Shown here: positions 24,078 to 31,867 of the stretch, piece after piece
Layout of the letters: each line of letters starts with the position of its first letter
How positions within the stretch are numbered: the stretch's first letter is position 1
Assembly: GCA_036267355.1 (NCBI GenBank)
Contig: DATAWG010000086.1
Coordinates: forward strand, 1-64,000
Length of the DNA: 64,000 nt
Origin: Pirellulales bacterium
Lineage (GTDB): Bacteria > Planctomycetota > Planctomycetia > Pirellulales > DATAWG01
Direction: 5' to 3'
Translations under genes and position numbers: made by a program
Notes under the pieces: model-generated
Told to the model about the DNA's origin: nothing
The model's input: the letters and a program-made list of their open reading frames with translations, nothing else
Databases searched by the model: none

Positions 24078-24452
24078 TCAACCGAAGAGCCGGTTTCGCA
24101 GCCGTTTGATCGCGGCTTCTTGCCCATGCAGCGCGGGTAATTCCGCAGCCGCGTCGAATTGGTCGGGCTCGAGAAATAAGCTGGCCGGTTGCGCGAGTTG
24201 CCGGAGGCGACCGATTTGCGCCACTAGCCGCCGATCGGCTCGGTTCAACTGATGAGCGCGGCAAAGGCTGCGGAAAAGCTGTCTGGGGTCGTTGGACAGC
24301 CGCCGCCCTTCTTGCCGGTTCATGAGCCGGACCAGGAGCCAAAGCGACACGACCACTACGGCCAACACGCTCAAGCAGGCAACAACCAACGCGGGCGAGT
24401 GCGTCGGTCGGTCGCTCTGGAAATTACGCCCCATCTCGCGCCATTTGTCCAT
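24078..24452 (-). CDS. small single-pass membrane protein
   Basis: About 124 residues, no family recognised. A short polar N-terminus (MDKWREMGRNFQSDRPTHS) leads to one strong membrane helix (ALVVACLSVLAVVVVSLWLL) and a basic cytoplasmic or periplasmic tail rich in Arg and Leu (LFRSLCRAHQLNRADRRLVAQ, then AAIKRLRNRLF). The frame extends to 24602, but that part is translated repeat DNA. It lies downstream of the HEAT-repeat gene on the same strand and may be its membrane partner. Confidence 0.65.
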   Translation of the reverse strand: MDKWREMGRNFQSDRPTHSPALVVACLSVLAVVVVSLWLLVRLMNRQEGRRLSNDPRQLFRSLCRAHQLNRADRRLVAQIGRLRQLAQPASLFLEPDQFDAAAELPALHGQEAAIKRLRNRLFG

Positions 24453-24473
24453 CTGCGCCAAGAGCGGCAAGAA

Positions 24474-24611
24474 AATGACGAATGACGAATGGCGAATGTC
24501 GAACGAATGACGAAGCACGAATGACGACCCCGGCGCACGCTCCGAGCATGGCAGCTTCGTCAATTGAAACCCGGTATCTCGTAGATATTCGTCGTTCGAC
24601 ATTCGTCATTA
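24474..24611. repeat. AATGACGAATG repeats in inverted array
   Basis: The left block (24474-24527) holds several near copies of AATGACGAATGGCGAATGTC. The right block (24588-24611) is an inverted copy (TTCGTCGTTCGACATTCGTC). The TAA stop of the HEAT-repeat gene (24609-24611) lies in the right block. Confidence 0.75.
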
Positions 24612-26201
24612 CCCCCCTCGTCGCCCGACCGAAAGCTGCTGCAGATGCATCAAGCTTTCTTCCGCGGCCTCTTGCACGACGACGCTCCGATCGCGGCAGG
24701 CTTCGCCGAGCGCGTGCCACGCCGCCGGCGTATTGCAACGGCCGAGGGCTCGGGCCGCTTCGGCGCGAACGACGTGATCCTCGTCGCCAAGCCGCTCGAG
24801 CAGTTGCGGTTCGACATCCACCGCGGCTCCCATCGACACGGCAACCGTGATCGCCCGCAGCCGCCGTGTTCGCGATTTTGCGGCCAATTCTTCGAGCAAT
24901 TGCGGGATGGCAGCGGGATCGATCATGCGGACCATCAGGCCGGTGCTGCGGCGCACTTCGTTGTCGAGCATGTCGTAAGCCGCGAGAAATCGTTTGAAAT
25001 TGAATTCGGCCAAGCTTTCGCGCACCGCAATGCGCACGATTTCGTGCGGGCTTTCGATCATCTCGACTAGCCGAGTGAGCGCGCCGGGAATTCCGCGGCT
25101 GCGCAGTTGCCGCAGGGCATTGGCCTGCACTTGCGGCGAGCGATCGGCGAGCGCCCGCAGGCAAAGCGAATTGGCGTCGGCGCCGCTGAATTGCTCGAGG
25201 GCGGCCGAGGCGGCGCGTCGCCCCCCCTCGTTGCCGCGCTGGAGCAAGAACTCGATCATTTTGTACACCGCGCGTCGATTCATTCCCGATCGCATCGCAA
25301 GCTGCACGGCGGCATATTGCCCGGCTTCATCGAGCGGTTCGAGCAGAGCCGGTTCGCTTTGCAACCAGGCGAAATTCTCGATCCGCTTAAGATTTGCGAC
25401 GATCGCCGGCGACGGCTCGGCCCCGATTTTGCGCACCAGCGCCTCGACGAATCGGGCATCGCTGCGGTGCGCGAGGATCGTGACGGCCGACGACGGCATG
25501 CGCGAATCGTCCAAGAAACTCAAGATAAGGCGGATCACGCCGCCGCGCTGGCCGTGGGTGAGCACGTCGACCAAGGGGCGATACACCGGATCGAGCGGGT
25601 CGAGCAGGATCTGCTTTAGCGTTACGTTATCGCGGTGCACCAGCAGCAAGAACGCTTCGATTACGGCTCCCACCTGATGCCTGGGATAGCGGCGCACTGA
25701 TTGCTCGAGATTGCCCAGCACATGCCGGCGCACCAACTGCGGATCGCGGCGATTCCGATAATCGCGTCGCATCGCGAGTTCGTCGTAGAGCAATTCGGCC
25801 AGTTTTAGCAGCGTCGTGGCAACCAGTTCGCGGTTCGGGTTCGACTCGTCTTCCGCGGCCGTGATTAGCGCCGGCAATAGATCATATTCGCGGAACCAGA
25901 GCACGCCACGGCAGCCGTTGGCGCAGAGTTGCGGCTGCTTTGCCAGCACGGCATCGCGCAGGGCTTGCGTCAGTCGGCCTTGGCGCTGGTCGATGATGGC
26001 TTCCCAACGTTCGTTGATCAGATGCAGCCGGCGGACGATTTCGTGGCTTCCCGCCTCGCTATGGCGATCGAGAAGTACGCGCAGCGCCCCTTCTTGAATG
26101 TCGACGTGCGTGCTATCCAAGGCCGGAATGAGCAGGCTCGCGGCCGCCTCATTCTTGGTTTGGGTGAGCAATCGCAGCGTTGTTTCCAGGCCTTCGCTCA
26201 A
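24609..26201 (-). CDS. HEAT-repeat protein
   Basis: 530 residues, almost wholly helical with repeating ~30-residue units. Examples are AASLLIPALDSTHVDIQEGALRVL, SPQVQANALRQLRSRGIPGALTRL, SPHEIVRIAVRESLAEF, DHVVRAEAARALGRCNTPAAW and DRSVVVQEAAEESLMHL. HEAT arrays are protein-binding scaffolds; no catalytic motif, signal peptide or membrane segment is seen. The proposed start is TTG with a weak upstream ribosome site, so the true N-terminus may differ. The final HEAT units end abruptly at the repeat block that supplies the stop codon. The downstream gene encodes a small membrane protein. Confidence 0.8.
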   Translation of the reverse strand: MSEGLETTLRLLTQTKNEAAASLLIPALDSTHVDIQEGALRVLLDRHSEAGSHEIVRRLHLINERWEAIIDQRQGRLTQALRDAVLAKQPQLCANGCRGVLWFREYDLLPALITAAEDESNPNRELVATTLLKLAELLYDELAMRRDYRNRRDPQLVRRHVLGNLEQSVRRYPRHQVGAVIEAFLLLVHRDNVTLKQILLDPLDPVYRPLVDVLTHGQRGGVIRLILSFLDDSRMPSSAVTILAHRSDARFVEALVRKIGAEPSPAIVANLKRIENFAWLQSEPALLEPLDEAGQYAAVQLAMRSGMNRRAVYKMIEFLLQRGNEGGRRAASAALEQFSGADANSLCLRALADRSPQVQANALRQLRSRGIPGALTRLVEMIESPHEIVRIAVRESLAEFNFKRFLAAYDMLDNEVRRSTGLMVRMIDPAAIPQLLEELAAKSRTRRLRAITVAVSMGAAVDVEPQLLERLGDEDHVVRAEAARALGRCNTPAAWHALGEACRDRSVVVQEAAEESLMHLQQLSVGRRGG

Positions 26202-26653
26202 GGATTCGCTCGCGGCAGACGGCAGGAATTGTTGTCGTCACCGGAATTATCATCGGCCGAACGAGGCCGCGGACATCGGGCGGATGCCGCGGGGCGGGGG
26301 TTCGGCGCCGCCGGCATTTGGCCGCGACGGATAAACCGGGCAAGGTGGGCACAGCGGCCGGTCCGCCGGCGAGAGTCGGACCGGCGCTGCATTTGCCCGC
26401 TTAAATGTGGCTTGATTACCGGCAAAGGCAAGGCCGCCGGTTTGCGTTCGGGTCCGAGGGTTCTTGATTTTCCGATTGTAGGGAGTGAAACTGGGGGTAA
26501 GCGCCATTCCGGTCGCCCCAAACCCCGGGGAAGTTCGCCATCCACCCACCACTTGTATATGCCCAAGGCGGGTCTTCCCCCGGGCGTGGCCCGCCAACCC
26601 CCGATCCCATCACTGCCCATCTTCCCCCTGATCCATCCCCGAACACCGCCCCC
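26202..26653. other. divergent intergenic region
   Basis: About 450 bases between the HEAT-repeat gene and the plus-strand small gene. The sequence is Pro/Arg-codon-like and C-rich towards the right. I see no gene, RNA or clear promoter. Confidence 0.45.
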
Positions 26654-26938
26654 ATGTCCGTCCCCCTCGAAGCCTCCGAGATCCTGAACCGCGAGTTTCC
26701 CGAAATCCGCGCATGGCTACTGCAAATCGGCGCCGCGCTCGATCGGATGGAGCGCGGCAGCGGCAGCGTGGCCGATGACGAGCGGCGGCAATCGATCAAT
26801 GAAGCCTTACGTCTGCTTCTTGTCCCCGGCCCAAACCGCGCCGAGCAATTGCAGCTCTTGTTTTCCCTGCGCTACGACCCCAACTGGAAGCAAGATTTCG
26901 ATTTGCCCTCGCGCGAACCGAGCGCCTCTCGCCCCTAA
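26654..26938 (+). CDS. small hypothetical protein upstream of TatD-like hydrolase
   Basis: 94 residues, mostly helical and acidic. LEASEILNREFPEIRAWLLQIGAALDRMERG is followed by QSINEALRLLLVPGPNRAEQLQLLFSLRYDP. There is no signal peptide, and I do not recognise a family. It precedes the TatD-like hydrolase by 33 bases on the same strand, so the two are probably co-transcribed. Codon use and composition look native. Confidence 0.7.
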   Translation: MSVPLEASEILNREFPEIRAWLLQIGAALDRMERGSGSVADDERRQSINEALRLLLVPGPNRAEQLQLLFSLRYDPNWKQDFDLPSREPSASRP

Positions 26939-26971
26939 CTCCTAACCCTATCCCCTCGCCCTCGCTTCTAG

Positions 26972-27868
26972 ATGCAATACATCGATCCGCATATTCACAT
27001 GGTCTCGCGAGTGACCGACGACTACGAAACGCTCGCCCGGATGGGCTGCGTCGGGATGAGCGAGCCGGCTTTTTGGGCCGGATTCGATCGCTCGAGCGCC
27101 GATAGCTTTCGCGATTATTTCCGCCAACTCACCGATTTCGAGCCGCGGCGAGCCCAGAGCTTCGGCATCCAGCACTACACTTGGATTTGCATCAACGCCA
27201 AAGAGGCCGAAAACGTGCGGCTGGCCCGCGATGTCATCGGCCTGATTCCGGAATTCCTGCAATTGCCGGGCGTGTTGGGCGTTGGCGAAATCGGCCTGAA
27301 CAAGAACACGCGCAACGAGGCGATCGTGTTCTTCGAGCAGGTCGAGCTGGCCGAGCGGCTCGCCGAGCAGATTCTGATCCACACGCCCCATTTGCACGAC
27401 AAATACAAGGGCACGCGGATGATCCTCGACATGTTGGCCGATTTTCCGCGGCTCGATCGCCGCCGCGTGTTGGTCGATCATGTCGAGGAGCATACGATCT
27501 GCGGCGTCTTGGAATCGGGCTATTGGGCCGGCATGACGCTCTATCCGGTGAGCAAGTGCACGCCGCAGCGGGCCGTCGACATGGTCGAGCGCTACGGCCC
27601 CGAGCGGCTGCTGGTCAACTCGGCCGGCGATTGGGGACCGTCGAAACCGACGGCCGTGCCCGATTTCATCGTTGCAATGCGCCGTCGCGGCCATCCCGAG
27701 TCGCTGATCAAGCGGATCGTGTACGACAATCCGATTGAGTTTTTCTCGCAGAGCCGCAACTTCCACCTGCCGGCGGAAACCGTTGCCGCAACGTCGGCGC
27801 CGGCCCAACCGCGAGGTACAAATGGCGCCGCGACGCCGCAAGCTCCCGCCAAATCCACCGCGCGCTAA
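26972..27868 (+). CDS. TatD-family metal-dependent hydrolase, EboB-like
   Basis: 298 residues. Metal-binding motifs of the amidohydrolase TIM barrel appear in order: DPHIH (5-9), GVGEIGLN (Glu), ILIHTPH (His), VLVDHVEE (His) and NSAGDWG (Asp). The N-terminus, with DPHIHMVSRVTDDYE and AFWAGFDRSS, resembles the TatD-like EboB protein of the eustigmatophyte/bacterial Ebo clusters rather than the TatD nuclease. No EboA, EboC or EboD homologue is in the window. The C-terminal ~35 residues are Ala/Pro-rich and disordered. A palindromic element follows the stop codon. Confidence 0.8.
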   Translation: MQYIDPHIHMVSRVTDDYETLARMGCVGMSEPAFWAGFDRSSADSFRDYFRQLTDFEPRRAQSFGIQHYTWICINAKEAENVRLARDVIGLIPEFLQLPGVLGVGEIGLNKNTRNEAIVFFEQVELAERLAEQILIHTPHLHDKYKGTRMILDMLADFPRLDRRRVLVDHVEEHTICGVLESGYWAGMTLYPVSKCTPQRAVDMVERYGPERLLVNSAGDWGPSKPTAVPDFIVAMRRRGHPESLIKRIVYDNPIEFFSQSRNFHLPAETVAATSAPAQPRGTNGAATPQAPAKSTAR

Positions 27869-27879
27869 CCATCCAAAAG

Positions 27880-27938
27880 CCCAGGGAAGGCCCCCACCCC
27901 GCGAGCCACTCCAACCGTCTTTCCCGGCCTTCCCTGGG
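27880..27938. terminator. CCCAGGGAAGGCC hairpin, copy 1
   Basis: CCCAGGGAAGGCC at 27880-27892 and its exact complement GGCCTTCCCTGGG at 27926-27938 flank a 33-base loop, 12 bases after the TatD-like gene. The same arms recur at 33469-33526, also at a gene end. It is a likely terminator or a dispersed palindrome. Confidence 0.6.
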
Positions 27939-28002
27939 TGCCCCGCGACCCACCTCCGCAGCCCAAAAAAACTTTCCCCTCTCGCCCAGGCAAAAAACTC
28001 TC

Positions 28003-29580
28003 ATGAAGCTCCGTCGCCCGTTTTCGAAACCGCTCGCCATTGCATTTGTCGCCGCGATCCTTGCGTCCATCGCGGGCATTACTACCCTCGCGTCTCCGGC
28101 CCGCGCTGCCACCGCCGGCGCCGATTCCGCGCCCGCCGCCGCTGCCGATGAAACCGGCTTCAAACCGATTTTCAATGGCAAGGACTTAAAGGGCTGGGAC
28201 GGCGATCCACAGCATTGGTCGGTAAAAGACGGCTCGATCTTCGGCGAGACCAGCACGCCGATCAAAGAAAACACGTTTCTGATCTGGCGACAAGGCACCG
28301 TCGACGACTTCGAACTGCGCTGCTCCTACCGCATTAGCAGCGATTGGGGCAACTCGGGCATTCAGTTCCGCAGCCGCGATATGGGCCATTGGGGCGTCAA
28401 TGGTTATCAGGCCGATATCGAAACCGGCGACAAATACACCGGCGGCCTGTACGACGAAAACGTTCGCTCGCTCGCCCTCCGCGGCCAGACGACCACCGTC
28501 GAACCGGACGGCCACATCACACAAGGCCCGCCCGTCGGCGATCCCGCCGCGCTCGAAAAACTGGTTCACGTCAAGGATTGGAACGACTACGACGTGCTCG
28601 TGCGCGGCTACCACATGGTGCTCTCGATCAACGGCCATGTGATGTGCGATGTGACCGACAACGACAGAGCCAAGCACGCCCGCACCGGTATTCTCGCCTT
28701 GCAATTGCACGTCGGCGTGCCGATGCACATCGAATTCAAGAATATCCGCCTCCGCCGCCTGAAGCTCGGCGATCGCAAAAAGGTGGTGATGGTGGCGGGC
28801 AAGCCGAGTCACGGCCACGGCGAGCACGAGTTCAACGCGGGCACGGAGCTTTTGAAAAAATGTCTCGACGCCAATGCCCCGCAGGTGCTGACGGTCGTGT
28901 ATCACAACGGCTGGCCGGCCGATCCGACCGCCTTCGACAACGCCGACGCCATCATGCTCTACATGGATGGCGGCCCGAAGCATCCGGTCATCGCGCGCAC
29001 GCGGCTGGCACAGATCGACCATCTGACGAAGCAAGGCGTCGGCCTGTTGTGTGCCCATTTCGCCGTCGAGGTGCCCAAAGACAACGGGGGCGAAGAGTTT
29101 TTGCGCTGGATCGGCGGCTATTTCGAAACGAATTGGTCGATCAATCCAACCTGGAACATGACGAAGCCCAGCCTGGCCCAAAATCACCCGATCACGCGCG
29201 GCGTAAAGCCGTTCGACATCAAGGATGAATGGTACTACCACATGCGATTTCCCGAAGATATGAAAGGCGTGACGCCGATCCTGAGCGCTGTTCCGCCCGA
29301 CAGCACCCGCAACGGACCCGACGGACCGTATAGCGGCAACCCGGCCGTTCGCGCGGGCAAGGGAAATATCGAAGTGCTCAGTTGGGCGGTCGAGCGGCCC
29401 GACGGCGGCCGCGGCTACGGTTTCACCGGCGGCCATTACCATCGCAATTGGGCCAACGACGACTATCGCAAGCTGATGCTCAACGCCATCCTCTGGGTGG
29501 CAAAAGCCGAAGTACCGCCCGACGGCGTGAATTCATCCGTCACGTCCGAAGACCTGAAAGCGAATCTCGACAAGAAATAG
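28003..29580 (+). CDS. secreted DUF1080 (3-keto-disaccharide hydrolase-like) - ThuA fusion
   Basis: 525 residues. A signal peptide (core IAFVAAILASIAGITTLA) is followed by a DUF1080 jelly-roll domain at ~48-255, with FNGKDLKGWDGDPQHWSVKDGSIF, GNSGIQFRSR and a DWNDYDVLVRGYHMVLSINGH segment. A ThuA-like domain (~260-510) comes next: KKVVMVAGKPSHGHGEHEF, GLLCAHFAVE, DEWYYHMRF and GRGYGFTGGHYHRNW. DUF1080 proteins act on or bind 3-keto-sugars and laminarin-like glycans; ThuA proteins are linked to trehalose and sugar oxidation. The fusion suggests handling of a keto-disaccharide outside the cytoplasm. The gene stands alone, with no GH or oxidoreductase neighbour. Confidence 0.9.
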   Translation: MKLRRPFSKPLAIAFVAAILASIAGITTLASPARAATAGADSAPAAAADETGFKPIFNGKDLKGWDGDPQHWSVKDGSIFGETSTPIKENTFLIWRQGTVDDFELRCSYRISSDWGNSGIQFRSRDMGHWGVNGYQADIETGDKYTGGLYDENVRSLALRGQTTTVEPDGHITQGPPVGDPAALEKLVHVKDWNDYDVLVRGYHMVLSINGHVMCDVTDNDRAKHARTGILALQLHVGVPMHIEFKNIRLRRLKLGDRKKVVMVAGKPSHGHGEHEFNAGTELLKKCLDANAPQVLTVVYHNGWPADPTAFDNADAIMLYMDGGPKHPVIARTRLAQIDHLTKQGVGLLCAHFAVEVPKDNGGEEFLRWIGGYFETNWSINPTWNMTKPSLAQNHPITRGVKPFDIKDEWYYHMRFPEDMKGVTPILSAVPPDSTRNGPDGPYSGNPAVRAGKGNIEVLSWAVERPDGGRGYGFTGGHYHRNWANDDYRKLMLNAILWVAKAEVPPDGVNSSVTSEDLKANLDKK

Positions 29581-29678
29581 CCGGCCGCAACCCAAGCCTG
29601 AAAGTCTCGTTCGGATCGGAACGGCGGTCGCAAACTGGCAAGCGGCCCCGTGTGCCACTTGCAAGCGCCCAGCTGCCG

Positions 29679-29708
29679 TGTGCCACTGGCAAGCGCAGTC
29701 TGCCAGTG
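29679..29708 (+). repeat. CACTGGCAAGCG dispersed repeat
   Basis: TGTGCCACTGGCAAGCGCAG continuing TCTGCCAGTG, identical over 30 bases to the left arm of the inverted repeat at 42621-42651. A partial copy lies just upstream (29651). Confidence 0.8.
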
Positions 29709-29889
29709 AGGGCGCCGCGCCGGTATCGAATCGCCAACAATCACGACCGGTCGAAACCACGATCTGGCCCGGCCTATTTCGACGGTTGGTTTCTTTGAAA
29801 ACTTCTCCCCGACTTGCGGCGAAGTTGTGCACTGGTTGTATAGTGGCTGATCTGTTCGCTCGTTTCGGTTTGCGGCTACGCCGCGTTAT

Positions 29890-29987
29890 GCTCGGTCGAA
29901 AAATAATTTCCGCTTTTTGAACCTCGCGCCCTGTCTCTCCCGCAAGGGGAGAAGGGCCTGTGGAGAAGGTATTTTTCGGCCGGGCCT
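29890..29987. mobile_element. ~100-bp miniature inverted-repeat element, copy C
   Basis: Inverted relative to copies A and B: GCTCGGTCGAAAAATAATTT then CCGCTTTTTGAACCTCGC, a centre of CTCTCCCGCAAGGGGAGAAG, and the end ATTTTTCGGCCGGGCC. The ends are less matched than in copy A, which suggests an older insertion. Confidence 0.7.
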
Positions 29988-30002
29988 TCGAGTGTTTCGC
30001 AC

Positions 30003-30638
30003 GTGGCTTTACCCAAGTCCAATAACAACGGCTCTCCAGTTGATGGCATTATTTTCGATCTCGACGGAACGCTCGTCGCATCCGCCCTCGACTTTGAATT
30101 GATGCGGGCGGAGATGCGGCTGCCGAGCGGAGTGCCGCTGCTGGAAACGATCGCCGAATTGCCGCCGGAGGATCGACTGCGATGCCATGAGATTCTGCAT
30201 CGACACGAACTGGCCGGCGCGGCCCGCGCGGAGCTGATGCCCGGCGTGGGAATGTTTCTCGACTCGCTCGCCGAGCGCGGTCTGCGGCGGGCGGTGGTCA
30301 CGCGTAACAGTCGCATCCTGACAATCCCGCTGTTGGCCCGACTGGGGCTCGATTTCGATCCCGTGCTCACTCGCGACGACGGGCCAGTAAAGCCCGATCC
30401 GGCTTCGATCCAGCACATCTGCCGGATATGGCAAACCGGGGCCGCTCGCGTGGTGATGCTGGGGGATTATCGGTTCGATCTCGAATTGGGCCGCCGAGCG
30501 GGCGCAAAGAGCGTGCTATATTTAGGGGGGCGATCTCGCGATCGCTTGCCCGATTGGGCTTCCGAGGCTGATTTCGTGCTAGCTTCGTTCTTGGAGCCGG
30601 CCGCTTTTTTCGACTGGCTCGATCGCCAAACGGCCTAG
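30003..30638 (+). CDS. HAD-family hydrolase (phosphatase)
   Basis: 211 residues. HAD motif I is IIFDLDGTLV, with nucleophile Asp and acid/base Asp two residues later. Motif II is VVTRNS, motif III is the Lys of GPVKPDPAS, and motif IV is VMLGDYRFDLELG. The short helical cap between motifs I and II fits the phosphoglycolate-phosphatase/beta-phosphoglucomutase group. The exact substrate cannot be read from sequence. The only in-frame start before motif I is the GTG at 30003, just after miniature element copy C. A repeat hairpin follows the stop codon. Confidence 0.88.
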   Translation: MALPKSNNNGSPVDGIIFDLDGTLVASALDFELMRAEMRLPSGVPLLETIAELPPEDRLRCHEILHRHELAGAARAELMPGVGMFLDSLAERGLRRAVVTRNSRILTIPLLARLGLDFDPVLTRDDGPVKPDPASIQHICRIWQTGAARVVMLGDYRFDLELGRRAGAKSVLYLGGRSRDRLPDWASEADFVLASFLEPAAFFDWLDRQTA

Positions 30639-30702
30639 GGACCGGCGGCCAGTCTTGCTACACTCTCCGACCTATTTTGCGCGCGGCAACCGGCACGAGC
30701 CC

Positions 30703-30754
30703 GCAGCGCTAGCAAGGATGTTTCGCAACCCTCCAACTCCCTTGCTAGCGCTGC
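30703..30754. terminator. GCAGCGCTAGCAAG hairpin
   Basis: GCAGCGCTAGCAAG (30703-30716) and its exact complement CTTGCTAGCGCTGC (30741-30754) lie between the HAD gene and the first TIGR03009 gene. The left arm belongs to a diverged AGCCCGAAGCG repeat. Confidence 0.55.
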
Positions 30755-30820
30755 TCCGGAAGCGGGCATTCTCGTGGGCACGAACATTTCTTTTCTCGCA
30801 AACATCTGCAGGATCGGACC

Positions 30821-31765
30821 GTGAAGACGATTGCACGTATCTGCATGGCGACGGCGTGCGCGGCGATCGTCGCACTCCACTCGCCGCCTGCAATCGGGCA
30901 GTCGGGGCCTGTGGCCGCTCCGAGCGAGCAGCCGATCGAAAAAGAGCCAACCGTTTGGTCCTGGTTCCTTTCGAAATATCCGATGATTCTCGGCACGGTC
31001 GATTTCGATTGGCAAACGACCACTAAATCCCCTCCGAAGGAGCTTCCACCGCCGTTCATTCTATCGCGCCGCGAGGAAGCCGATTTAGCTAAAGTGCTCA
31101 GCGATTGGGAGCGGCGGAGCAGCCAAGCTACGGCTTTCAGGTGTTGCTTCAAGCATTGGGTTTACGATCCTACGCTTCTTCCGCCAAAGCTGGGGCCGAA
31201 GGGTGAATTGGTCGAACAGACGATCAAGTACGGCACCGGCCAAATCAAATACGCCGCGCCCGCCAGCGCCATGATCGAAGAGAAACACGTTTGGGAAATG
31301 GCGAACCCAGGAACTCTTGCCCAGAAATTGGTCAAACAGAAATATGGCGAGCATTGGCTGTGGGACGGCAAGATCCTTGAGATGATCGATGACGAGCGCC
31401 GTCAAACTCACGACATGCCGATCGCCCCGGAAGCAAGAGCCAAGTTCTTTGCAAGTAGCTGGCTTGGAATCGCCCTGGGGCTCTTTGTCAAATCGCTAAA
31501 AACGCAATATTTTGTCCGCACCGCCACACCATCGAACGACGCAGATGAAATATGGCTGGACATCCGGCCTCGCTTTAAGCAGGACCTGGCCAGCTTTATT
31601 GAGTTTGATGTGATCCTGCGAGCTGAAGACATGCGCCCAAACGCGATGCAAATCGTCCATGCAGTGGTCAAGGCTCCGATTGAGACCGACCACGGGCAAA
31701 AGATGGTTGATTGCCGAGAGAGGGAAGTTTACCAGTTCGACGAGATGTGGCGGACATTCAAGTAG
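30821..31765 (+). CDS. TIGR03009-family secreted protein, C-terminally short
   Basis: 314 residues with a signal peptide (MKTIARICMATACAAIVALHSPPAIG). The planctomycete-specific TIGR03009 region starts near 85: DLAKVLSDWERRSSQATAF, FKHWVYDPTLLPPKLGPKGE, GQIKYAAPA, KYGEHWLWDGK. It is a close tandem paralogue of the next gene, and even the signal peptide DNA is similar. It ends at DEMWRTFK where the paralogue continues for ~50 residues, and the conserved PLPFAFG segment is diverged (WLGIALGLF). It may therefore be decaying. The start is GTG. The family function is unknown; the fold may resemble lipoprotein-sorting proteins. Confidence 0.82.
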   Translation: MKTIARICMATACAAIVALHSPPAIGQSGPVAAPSEQPIEKEPTVWSWFLSKYPMILGTVDFDWQTTTKSPPKELPPPFILSRREEADLAKVLSDWERRSSQATAFRCCFKHWVYDPTLLPPKLGPKGELVEQTIKYGTGQIKYAAPASAMIEEKHVWEMANPGTLAQKLVKQKYGEHWLWDGKILEMIDDERRQTHDMPIAPEARAKFFASSWLGIALGLFVKSLKTQYFVRTATPSNDADEIWLDIRPRFKQDLASFIEFDVILRAEDMRPNAMQIVHAVVKAPIETDHGQKMVDCREREVYQFDEMWRTFK

Positions 31766-31867
31766 CGCCGAAACAGGCCACACACGCGGCATAGCATCGG
31801 ATGCGCTGCGGACGGCGAATCCTGCGAGAGATTCCCAAGCACACTTTGAATAGGACGGGTACGAGTT

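Larger units (their letters stand above)
29581..30002. other. intergenic region filled by dispersed repeats
   Basis: 422 bases. It contains a diverged CACTGGCAAGCG copy from 29651, a good one at 29679-29708 and miniature element copy C at 29890-29987. No gene is seen. The HAD gene starts 15 bases after copy C, so its expression signals may lie in or near the element. Confidence 0.6.
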
